DNA from: Funneliformis mosseae
Lineage: Eukaryota; Glomeromycota; Glomeromycetes; Glomerales; Glomeraceae
Assembly (NCBI GenBank): GCA_910592005.1
Contig: CAJVPP010002049.1
Span: 1-16,585 of the forward strand
Length of the DNA stretch: 16,585 nt
Reading direction: 5' to 3'
In this document: piece by piece, positions 8,971-16,585 of the stretch
Layout of the letters: the number at the start of each line of letters is the position of its first letter
Numbering within the stretch: position 1 is the stretch's first letter
Made by a program: the position numbers and the translations under genes
The notes under the pieces: generated by a model
Told to the model about the DNA's origin: nothing
What the model saw: the letters and a program-made list of their open reading frames with translations, nothing else
Databases searched by the model: none

Positions 8971-9474
8971 ATGAAGTCACACAATAAACACAAATTACAA
9001 TTAAAGTTGTATATTTTTTTTTCTTCCTCACCCAATTACAAATAATCTAATAAAAAAATAATAAAAATGCACTTGACAAACTAAATTTTTTTTTTTTCTT
9101 AAAAAATTTTTCTATCCCTTTTAAAAAACCTTTTTTTCTTTTTATTTTTCGATAAAAAGAATTACAGGATTTTTTTTTTAGATTAAAAGAAACTTGTATC
9201 CAAAGTAAAAAAGATCATTCATAATATAAAAGAGTAATAGGGCTAAAACTTTTTTACACAATTTTTTTTTGGTATAACAATAAACAATAATTTTTTTGTG
9301 CACGAAAAAAAAAAAAATAAAAAAAAATAAAAAAAAAAAAAACGGGAAAAAATATTTTTTTTCACATAACTTAAACATCACTTTTCCGGTATTCTTTTTC
9401 TTTCTTTCCTTCCTTTTTAAATTTCTTTTAAAACCATCCCATCCATATCACAGTTGTTCAGTTCATAAACTATT
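8971..9474 (+). promoter_or_regulatory. Probable promoter / 5' region of the FYVE gene
   Basis: About 500 bp of A and T tracts precede the start codon. A pyrimidine-rich + strand stretch (about 9391-9430: TTCTTTTTCTTTCTTTCC and similar) lies 45-85 bp before the ATG, a common arrangement near fungal transcription starts. A block of T7, GTGCAC, then near-continuous A (9291-9342) would be strongly nucleosome-disfavouring and is nearly self-complementary around the GTGCAC. No certain TATA box can be singled out because TATA-like words are everywhere. An in-frame TAA at 9466-9468 shows that coding does not extend upstream. Confidence 0.4.
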
Positions 9475-12033
9475 ATGAACTTATCAACATCTTCTTCACC
9501 ATCACCATTGTTATTGGGTTCATCAAGTAAGGATAATTTCCACAACGACTCAAGTGACGATAACGACGATAAATTCGATAAGTTTCAACTACAAAGGGCT
9601 CCCTCATCGGTAAGTCGAGTTATTACTAAGTGGCAATATCTTTAAAGAAATATATATATATATATATGTACATATATATATAATAATATAAAATAAAAAT
9701 AAAAATAATATTCGTTATCACCACCATCATCTGCACACATTCTTTACATATAACCACCTTTTCCTTAATACCTGTCTTTTCTCCTTACATACATTTAACA
9801 ATATCCCCTTTTATGTTTATACATATTCTATATAGTATGATATATTATATAATAACCTTGCATATCTTACAACTATTATTTATATTATTACTTTAAACTT
9901 TAATATAAATAATTAATGTAATTATCCGGTTATAAATTTTTATTCCTTTTCGTTTGAACACACTCAAAAAAAAAAAAAAAACAAAAAGGAAAAATATATA
10001 TATATGTACTCATATATTTATTTTTTTTTTTCAACTATTTATCAATTTATTAAGTTAAAAAAAAAACCTGAAATAAAAATAAATACTTCGATAATTCCCT
10101 TGAAGATTTAGAAAATTCAGATTTCGAAAACCCTTAAAAATATATTTAACCCTATATACTTTTGCCCTCTTGTATAATACATTATTTACAGCGACAAAGA
10201 AGAAGATCAAATAGTTCGAGCAATATACTGGCCTCAACCGTAAACGTAAAGGTGGTTCGTTCTCCCGCAAGGAGGGATGCAAACTTCGATAACACTTCTA
10301 ATAATTATAATAATATTCATACAAACGAATACCGTCCAATACCACGTCCTCCTAGATTAGCTTTCGACACTTCCTTTGACACTTCGGTTGAGTTAAGGAT
10401 GCCAATGACACCTCCTTCAAGACAAGAGTATAAAGCGCATCATCAAAGTTATCAACAAATATTATCACAATATAATCCACACAGTCATCGGGACTATCAA
10501 GGGTTATCTGGAAAGGAATCGAGAACAACAAGTTTCAGTAGCACCAAGAGTAATAAGAGTAATAAAAGTTCCCTAAGCATGAATAAAACTTTAACCGCTT
10601 TTTATAATGAACGGATAGAGAAACGTACGGCTTTCGATAATGATGATGATGAGTGTTCCGATTCGGAATCGGACACAACCCTTTCCGTTTCATCCGGCGA
10701 TGATATTCGAGAATGTAGAAAGGGTCATCGTCGCAATCGATTGGCAAGACAATTATCAATGCTACGGAAGGAAATTGATGTTGTAAAGAGTTCCTTATCC
10801 GGCTTACAGAAAGATCACAAGGTAATGCTAGACGAGAAAAAACAATTGGAGCAACAATATCAAGAGGCGAAATATGAGGTGACCAAGACCTTGGAGAGTA
10901 GTGCCAATGATTTGATAGAATATAATGAATTATTAAATGCAAAGATGGAAAAACTAACAATGGAATTGGGAGTGCTCCCATCAAATGAAAATTCTCCCCT
11001 TTCAGATGATAACGGTATAATAAGTGGTGGTAATGGTGAATGGCCAATGGCATACGCGAACATTATGAACAATTGTGTGCAACAAGCAAATAAGTTGGAG
11101 TTTTTACAAGCTGAACTAGAGAAATCTAAACGAGATTTTCGTTTATTATTGGACTTTAAAGAAGAAATTGAAAAAACTTTGGAGGAAAAAGAGCGTGTAT
11201 ATTTGGAACAGATTCGACATTGTGAGGCTGTTACCAATGGTCAAGCTGGTATGATCGATTCCATGGAAAAATTATTAAAAGAATTGGAAGATAAGATGGA
11301 TAAATTATTATTGGAAAAGAGTGAGAAGAGACAAGAACGTTTTGTAAAACACAAACATAATTCAAGTGTTAGTTCACATTTGTCTGCGAGTAGTATAATA
11401 GGTGAAAAACAAAGGAGACGTGCTCAAAGAGTATCCATTGACATAAAAAAGGGGTCTCCACCAAATAATTGTTCAATTGACAATTCTCTAAATCTCACGC
11501 CTGCTGAAGAATTGGTACCTGCATATTGTTTGGCTCCTCCACAGACGCGTCGTCAATCATATACAAATCCAATATCGTTATTTACGGACGAGGAACGAAT
11601 TCGACATCAGTCTCGTTTTTGTATGTATCATTAATTTAATTAAAAATTTACATTCCATTATTAAAAATATAACATTAATTAAAAAAAATTTTTTTTTTCC
11701 TTTTAACTAGGCCTAGCAAAAAGATGGGTTGAAGATGATGAGGTGTCAATATGTCAACAAGCTGATTGTGCTGTCAAGTTTAATTTCTGGAATCGAAGGC
11801 ATCATTGTCGGAGGTAGTTATACATTTTTACTTACCATCTTATTTTTTTTTATCGTTAATTCATTTCTGATAAGGGTTAACCATTTCCGAAATTTATTTG
11901 ATCATTTAGATGCGGTAATATCTTTTGCAATACACATAGTGCCTATTCTATGCTACTGTTTCCCGATGGTAGTGAGGATTGGGGTGGTGTATGGTCAAGA
12001 GTTTGTGAAGGTTGTTTTAAAGATACAAAATAA
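9475..12033 (+). CDS. Coiled-coil protein with C-terminal FYVE zinc finger (4 exons)
   Basis: Exons: 9475-9609, 10192-11620, 11711-11813, 11910-12033; predicted 596 residues. FYVE fingers bind phosphatidylinositol 3-phosphate on endosomal or vacuolar membranes, so an endosome-associated, probably dimeric role is inferred. Residues 1-190 are low-complexity, rich in Ser/Asn/Arg/Pro; an acidic Asp/Glu/Ser patch lies near 194-207; predicted coiled coils at about 227-305 and 340-424; a linker follows; the FYVE domain is 527-592. Visible motifs: WVED at 527-530, RRHHCR at 550-555, RVC at 586-588. Putative zinc ligands: C536, C541, C554, C557, C562, H565, C588, C591. F547 and W548 sit where the membrane-inserting turret is expected. 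Only five residues follow the last Cys, and no donor GT lies before the TAA, so the 3' end is secure. Start: first ATG after an in-frame TAA; exon 1 is joined by GTAAGT in phase 0 but lacks conserved sequence, so it is less certain. It resembles other fungal FYVE proteins, but no specific orthologue is claimed. Confidence 0.88.
9610..10191 (+). other. Intron 1 of the FYVE gene (582 nt, phase 0)
   Basis: The donor is GTAAGT after TCG (Ser45) and the acceptor is TTTACAG before CGA (Arg46). Both flanking exons are in frame. It is about six times longer than introns 2 and 3. It holds (TA)n tracts each followed by TGTAC (9651-9682 and 9994-10010), an A16 run (9966-9981) and a C/T-rich + strand section at about 9718-9820. 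It has stops in all useful frames. An undetected small exon or an alternative 5' end inside it cannot be excluded. Confidence 0.65.
9651..9682. repeat. TA microsatellite with GTAC-centred palindrome
   Basis: TA repeats flank a central GTAC (9668-9671), giving a perfect palindrome of at least 18 bp. A second (TA)n-TGTAC copy lies at 9994-10010 in the same intron, without the full right arm. Confidence 0.85.
11621..11710 (+). other. Intron 2 of the FYVE gene (90 nt, phase 1)
   Basis: The donor is GTATGT directly after CGTTTTT and the acceptor is TTAACTAG. Splicing rebuilds a TGC Cys codon (residue 522), which leads five residues later into the WVED start of the FYVE domain. Without splicing the frame ends at a TAA twelve bases into the intron. 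Using the next AG (11715) would give an immediate stop, so the acceptor at 11709-11710 is favoured. Confidence 0.88.
11814..11909 (+). other. Intron 3 of the FYVE gene (96 nt, phase 2), inside the RRHHCRRCG motif
   Basis: The donor is GTAGTT after CGG-AG and the acceptor is ATCATTTAG. The split codon AG|A restores Arg556 between HHCR and CG of the FYVE signature. This exact motif reconstruction is the strongest evidence for the splice sites. GTAGTT is a slightly unusual donor. Confidence 0.9.
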
Positions 12034-12053
12034 GATGAACTTTTCTTCAAAAC

Positions 12054-12075
12054 AAAAAAAAAAAAAAAAAAAAAA
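12054..12075. repeat. A22 homopolymer just after the stop codon
   Basis: Twenty-two consecutive A residues start 20 bp downstream of the FYVE gene stop. Confidence 0.9.
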
Positions 12076-12421
12076 GTTTCACAGCTACTTTTCATATTAG
12101 GGAATCAGAAAAAAGTTTTTTTTTTGGTTATCATGCGGGCAATGATTATTTTTATTAGTATTCTTTTTTTTTTTTTCTGTTTGGGTTTAGGAAATTTTTT
12201 TTTTTGAGATGATGAGATTCCCTAACATGAAGATGTTAATTCTTGTTCTATATTTTTATTATATGGACTATTTAATTATTTAAAACAAATGTGGACTCAC
12301 CTTTGTTTTATTTTGTATAGTATATATGTATATTTGAATTTATTTAAGTACAGATTATTTTTTTTTACCTTTTTTCTATAGTATTAATTTTTTTTTTTTC
12401 AAATTTTTTCTTTTTTTTTCA

Positions 12422-12447
12422 TTTTTTTTTTTTTTTTTTTTTTTTTT
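12422..12447. repeat. T26 homopolymer
   Basis: Twenty-six consecutive T residues at the distal end of the FYVE gene 3' flank. Confidence 0.9.
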
Positions 12448-12450
12448 GAT

Positions 12451-12959
12451 CTCAACATTTTTCCTACTACAACTTTATCATAATATTAATACTGAAAACT
12501 TGCACGACAAATATTACAATGAATTAAAAGCATTAAAGTCCAATTTACGCACTGAATTTTTAATTTTCTTGTAATTGTAATAATTGTAATACTGTATATT
12601 ATTATCCTCAGAAATTGGGGAAGGGGCAAATTCACGATAAAAAAAATCGGGGGTTATGATGCACATCCATTCCGTCTTCTAGTTAAATCTGTATCTTTGA
12701 CAGATAATTTCCAAACTTAATTCCTGAGTTTAGTCACAAAATAGACCATGTGGGCTGAACTATATTTAATTGAATCTTCAGGGATAGTTCGTCCAAAAAA
12801 ATCAATCGATCGTCTTTTCCACAAAATTTAAAATCTACATGGGAATCTTAACGACGTCAACATTGTCATGGTTACCAAATATAATTATCTTATATAGCAA
12901 TATTTGTAACCCAAGATTTTTGACTTCCCCCTAACTCCCTAAAATCAAAAAAAAAAAAT
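12451..12959. other. Gene-free block of moderate GC, possible dispersed element
   Basis: About 500 bp of CpG-containing DNA lies between the FYVE gene 3' region and the AT-rich right block. It has C-run and G-run words (GGGGAAGGGG at about 12617-12626, ATCGGGGGTT at about 12646, CTTCCCCCTAACTCCC at about 12925) and no frame above about 45 codons that looks like protein. It could be a noncoding dispersed repeat or an RNA-only segment; I see no terminal repeats or tRNA-like boxes to define it. Confidence 0.3.
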
Positions 12960-13520
12960 CGATTTTGTAAAGAACATCTTTATTCGATAACGGATTTTCC
13001 TTTACATATTAGTAATTGATTGTATTATAAATAAAAGTAAATAAACTTAGTTTAAAAATAATATAACAAAATTAATTACTATTAATATCAAATAAAATTA
13101 ATTATAAAAGGTATAATTAAATTAATTATAAATAATAGAAATTTTTTAAATTTTCTAATTAAAAATAATTTTAAATAATGTAAATCTTTTAGTAATATTT
13201 ATTTATTAATTAATTTATTAATTCATAAGCTATCAAATTTAGATGATTTATATAATTAATTTAATTTAATTTATATCATATTATTAGTTACTTAAATTAA
13301 ATATCAAATTTTATATATTTTGTTTAATAATCATAATCAAATGTATATTTTTATTCTCTAATAAATTTTTAAATTAAGTAAAATATTATATTTATCATTA
13401 AATAATTAATACTGATTTAAATTAATTTTTATTGTAAAAATAGCATATATTATAATATAAAATATTTAATAATTTAAAAATAAAAATAAAAAATATTATA
13501 AGATTTCATAATAATTTGCT

Positions 13521-13548
13521 AAAAAAAAAAAAAAAAAAAAAAAAAAAA
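13521..13548. repeat. A28 homopolymer
   Basis: Twenty-eight consecutive A residues, the longest homopolymer in the window, inside the AT-rich right block. It could be the poly-A scar of a retroposed sequence, but no recognisable element body lies beside it. Confidence 0.9.
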
Positions 13549-14935
13549 TAGAAAATATAAATAGTATAAAATATAAAATATTCTTCATTAAATAATAGAA
13601 AATTATAAGTAAATTTACCTATAATTTTAATAAGTTTTCATTAATTTTTAACTTAAAATTTTATTAATTGTTTAAATTATAATAGATGACATTTTACTTC
13701 TAGACATTTCCAACGAAATGTTATTCTATTTTGCATATTAATTAACAAATCAAATTTTGAGTACACAATATTAATTTTATATTATATAACATATTTATCA
13801 AATAGTTTATTAAAAAATTACATTTTAATTGCAATATAATTTATCAAATTAAATTCAATAAAGTAAAAAAATATTATTATTTAAAAATATATTTTAATAA
13901 AGAAAAAAATATTATTTTTTTGTGATATAAATTTTCTTTAATGTATAAAATTTATACTTATATCATTTGATAAAAATACCCTAATTTGTGTTTTTTTTAT
14001 ATAATTAATATAATATTTTATATACTTCAATAATTCCTGTTACTTAATTATTTTTATATTATTAAATATATAATTTTTAAATCAATTTGAAAGTGAAATT
14101 CATCAAAAGTGAATTTTACTAGAATATATAAAATTTTATTTTTATCATATAATTTGTAATTTTAATCAAAATTTCAGTTTAAATTACTAAATTTTAAAAT
14201 TATGATTTTTAGCAAAAATATACATATAAATGATAAAAGTTTATCTTTTTAATATAATATTATATACTAATTTATATGTATAATTTAAATATAATTATAT
14301 GATAATATGTGTATTTTTTTCTTTTATCAAAAACTTTATTGAGTTCTTCTTCTAATTATCTAATTATTTATTCTTATATATTTTATTTTCTTATAATTTT
14401 TCTCTAAATTAATTGTGATATAAAGGTTACTAAAAGTCAATTAATTTATATTGAAAATAATACTTATAGTAAATAAAAATGATAATTTACATTTAATTAA
14501 TATTAATAAGTATATATACATGATAATAAAATCTACCTATGTTTATTTTATAATACTTCTTTATTAGAAAATTTTTTTTGATAATAACTTGATTTTACAA
14601 AATAAGCATTTTCATTATAATTTTAACATTTCTTTTTTATTATTAGTCTTTTATATATTAACTTGATCTGTAATTTCACGTAACTTATAATTTTTCAGAC
14701 AAATCTATAGTACTTTTTAATCTTTTTATATAAAACATCTTGAATATATAGATTTATTATCTGATTAATTAAATATTGCTATAAAAAAATTATATCATTA
14801 TTATTTCTGTTAAATCAATATTTTTATATTAATATTATTGTCTAATTTAATGCTATTACTATTATGATTCTTTTGTTTAATTAAGATAAAATCTTTTAGT
14901 AATTTTTACTAATTCATTATCATTTTTAGAATTCT

Positions 14936-15265
14936 AATTAGATCAGTTCAGATCAGATTAATCAAATTATCTGAACTAAAAAAATTAAATCAAATTAAAC
15001 AAAAATCTTGATTAGACTGAATCATTTAAAAAAAATGATAATATATCATTTTAATTAAATAAGAATATTATTTTAACTAAATAATAATATATCATTTTAA
15101 TTAAACAATTTTGAATCATTTAATTAAAATAATTAGTTAAACTAAATTTTGTTATATTAGATCAATTTGTTAATCCAATTTGATATTAATTTAAAAATCT
15201 ACTAATCTGGTCTGAATTTTCAAATAAAATAAATAAATCAACTTGACTTGATTCAGAACTCTAAA
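14936..15265. repeat. Degenerate GATCAG/CTTGA repeat cluster, including decayed copy of the left-edge repeat
   Basis: The cluster begins with GATCAGTTCAGATCAGATTA at about 14940 and ends with ACTTGACTTGATTCAGAACTCTA at 15241-15263. The last part matches positions 50-75 (ACTCGACTCATTCGGAACTCTA) apart from one indel and changes at CpG sites only (CG to TG twice, CG to CA once). The block is probably a diverged member of the same dispersed repeat family. Confidence 0.5.
15039..15105. repeat. Direct repeat, 21 bp perfect, offset 46 bp
   Basis: The word TAATATATCATTTTAATTAAA occurs at 15039-15059 and again at 15085-15105. It may be a local tandem duplication of a 46-bp unit whose remainder has diverged. 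Confidence 0.7.
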
Positions 15266-15960
15266 TTTACTTGATTTATAATATTTTCAATAATATTTTA
15301 TTTAATAAATTTAACTTTAAACATATTTTTAAAATTTCTTTAAAAGTATTATTTTATGTTAAATTAATTGAATTAGCATATTTTAATAGGATTTTACTTC
15401 ATAAATATTTGGTTAAATTGTCAAAAATATATTGTTAATCACAAATAATTCAATTTATCAACAATTAGAAATAGAATACAAATGCAGACAAATATTAAAT
15501 TTGCAATTTAGTATTTCCTGTTCTAATATTAACTTAATACCTTTTTCAAATTTTTGTCTAATGGTAAAAAAATTATGTTTTTAATAAATTATTTTTTAAA
15601 TTCATAAATTTTTTATTTCAAATTTTTTAATATAAAAATAAATAACATTTTTAATAACAATCCAAATTAGATTAAAGCATAATATATTGATTAGTAATCT
15701 ATTACCTTTTTAAGTTTATCTAAAAATGCTATATCAAGTGATGCTATTATATTATAAATACTATATTCAGAAAATACTATAAATAACATTACATATATCT
15801 TTATTTATATATTACTATTAAAAAGTGATTATATCTTAGAATTATTTTAATAATACTTAAGTACTCTTTAAAAGATAACTTCATCACAAACTACTTTAAT
15901 TCTGAATCATCATTTATTTGTAAATCATTAAAATATTGATCACATGCAGTAAGGTTTTCA

Positions 15961-16000
15961 TATTTAAATATTTATTTATAAATAAATAAAATTTAAATAT
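15961..16000. repeat. Imperfect AT palindrome
   Basis: TATTTAAATATTTATTTAT is followed by its near reverse complement ending in ATTTAAATA. In such AT-rich sequence this may be chance. Confidence 0.4.
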
Positions 16001-16109
16001 TCAAAAATACATAATTGATTTTAAATATTAAAATCATTTCAGATATACAATTACTTTCAAATATTCAAATTATTATTTCAATTATTAATTTAATTGATTT
16101 TATTCGATT

Positions 16110-16330
16110 AATTATTTATTTTTTTTAATTTAATATTTTTTTCATATTTTTTTATTTTTTTTATTTTTTGCTTTTTTAATATTTTTGATAAGTTTTTATT
16201 TATTTATTTTTTTTTTATTTTAATATTAATTCTTTTTATTATTTTATATTTATTTTTTTATTATTTATTATTTTTTATATTTTTTTATTTTATTTTTCTT
16301 TTATTTTTAATTTAATTTTTTTTATTAATT
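16110..16330. repeat. T-rich low-complexity tract on the + strand
   Basis: About 220 bp consists of T runs broken by single A or AA, with strong strand asymmetry (very few runs of A). It lies about 100 bp inside the transposon-like terminus at 16436. Confidence 0.7.
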
Positions 16331-16435
16331 AGAAACAGAAATTTATTTTTCTTTTTTAAGAGTAAATCTTTTGTTCTTACAAATAAAATAAGTTTTTTCT
16401 TTTTAGAATTTTATCAAAAGATTCTTTTAGATATA

Positions 16436-16585
16436 CAGTCAACTTTTTCTACAACGAATTTTGATATAACGAATTTTATAATACAACAGATTTTCAGTGT
16501 CAAACAGATTTTAAATATAAAAAAACCCTTACTATACTGAATTTAGTAATTAAAAATTCATACTACGTTTAACGAATTAAAGTTA
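16436..16585 (+). mobile_element. Terminal-inverted-repeat-like end of a pogo/Tigger/Jerky-type DNA transposon (partial)
   Basis: After a TA dinucleotide at 16434-16435 (the target site of Tc1/mariner and pogo elements) comes CAGTCAACTTTTTCTACAAC, followed by repeated AACGAATTTT words and GATATAACGAA. This form, CAGT(N)AAC...TATAACGAA, is how I recall the ends of pogo/Tigger/Jerky-type elements. CpG content rises again here compared with the AT-rich block. The body and transposase, if any, would lie to the right of the window. The element could also be a short non-autonomous copy. Confidence 0.45.

Larger units (their letters stand above)
12034..12450 (+). other. 3' flank of the FYVE gene with long A and T tracts
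   Basis: Twenty bases after the stop codon is a genomic A22 run (12054-12075). Several T9-T13 runs follow, then TATATATGTATATTT at 12321-12335, which resembles the TATATA/TATGTA efficiency elements of fungal 3' ends, and finally T26 at 12422-12447. No AATAAA is seen. The transcript end is probably within this stretch, but the exact site cannot be placed. Confidence 0.4.
12960..16435. other. Extremely AT-rich, CpG-poor gene-free block (right flank)
   Basis: About 3.5 kb is made almost only of A and T, with only a handful of CpGs (for example about 14678 and 16104). No open frame has a plausible residue mix and no RNA gene is visible. It includes an A28 run, a short direct repeat, a decayed copy of the left-edge repeat and a T-rich + strand section (16110-16330). 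The composition matches 81-1430. It is interpreted as old repeats decayed by C-to-T change. Confidence 0.6.

Noticed and set aside
1500..9000. A specific claim that the broken frames come from an integrated large DNA virus
   Set aside because: No hallmark viral gene could be recognised by eye; kept only as one hypothesis for testing.
9178..9478. Overlapping Phe-rich minus and Lys-rich plus frames upstream of the FYVE gene
   Set aside because: They are translations of T and A homopolymers with no natural residue mix, and lie in the promoter region.
10162..10191. ATG at 10162 as the start of a single-exon 490-residue protein
   Set aside because: It lies in the 3' end of intron 1; TTTACAG at 10185-10191 is a good acceptor, and an in-frame first exon with GTAAGT exists upstream. 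It would also lack the FYVE domain, which needs splicing at 11621.
10535..11237. Minus-strand frames of 172 and 125 codons inside the large exon
   Set aside because: They are antisense shadows of exon 2 of the FYVE gene, whose splice sites and domain content are clear.
11729..12100. + strand 123-codon frame read through introns and the A22 run
   Set aside because: It is out of frame with the FYVE exons and hydrophobic only because it reads intron 3 and the homopolymer; the spliced frame restores the full FYVE motif.
1..16585. CRISPR array, bacterial operons, ribosome binding sites, rRNA
   Set aside because: No regularly spaced repeats of 25-40 bp, no compact operons and no conserved rRNA words were seen; the spliced gene is eukaryotic.

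Overview
The window looks like nuclear DNA of an early-diverging, very AT-rich fungus. A Glomeromycotina genome such as Rhizophagus would fit: GC is low throughout, A/T homopolymers are dense, short GT-AG introns of about 90 nt occur, GAGTCGA-type low-complexity repeats are present, and the encoded FYVE finger has a spacing I associate with fungal proteins. The organism is an inference from style; no marker gene is present to prove it.

Only one gene is convincing. It lies on the + strand at 9475-12033, has four exons and three introns, and encodes a predicted 596-residue protein. The protein has a low-complexity Ser/Asn/Asp/Arg-rich N-terminal half, two predicted coiled coils and a complete FYVE zinc finger at the extreme C-terminus. 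All exon joins keep the frame and rebuild a textbook FYVE motif, so the model is strong at its 3' end and weaker at exon 1. The expected role is binding phosphatidylinositol 3-phosphate on endosomal or vacuolar membranes.

The layout has three compositional blocks. (1) Positions 1 to about 1430 are extremely AT-rich, almost without CpG, and begin with a GACTCGA-type repeat. (2) About 1430-12960 has higher GC and normal CpG. Its left part (1.6-9.0 kb) contains no intact recognisable gene but many protein-like reading frames on both strands, broken by stops and by homopolymer runs. The best are minus-strand 8506-8970 and plus-strand 8010-8294. I read this as a graveyard of decayed genes of unknown origin. 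Its right part holds the FYVE gene and about 0.9 kb of 3' flank. (3) About 12960-16435 is again extremely AT-rich and CpG-poor. It contains a copy of the left-edge repeat whose substitutions are all at CpG sites, which suggests methylation-driven decay. The last 150 bases look like the terminal inverted repeat of a pogo/Tigger/Jerky-type DNA transposon that continues outside the window.

I found no rRNA, intact tRNA, CRISPR array or bacterial-type operon. No multi-gene system can be supported. The items most worth follow-up are the decayed-gene block, the CpG-decay repeat pair and the transposon terminus.
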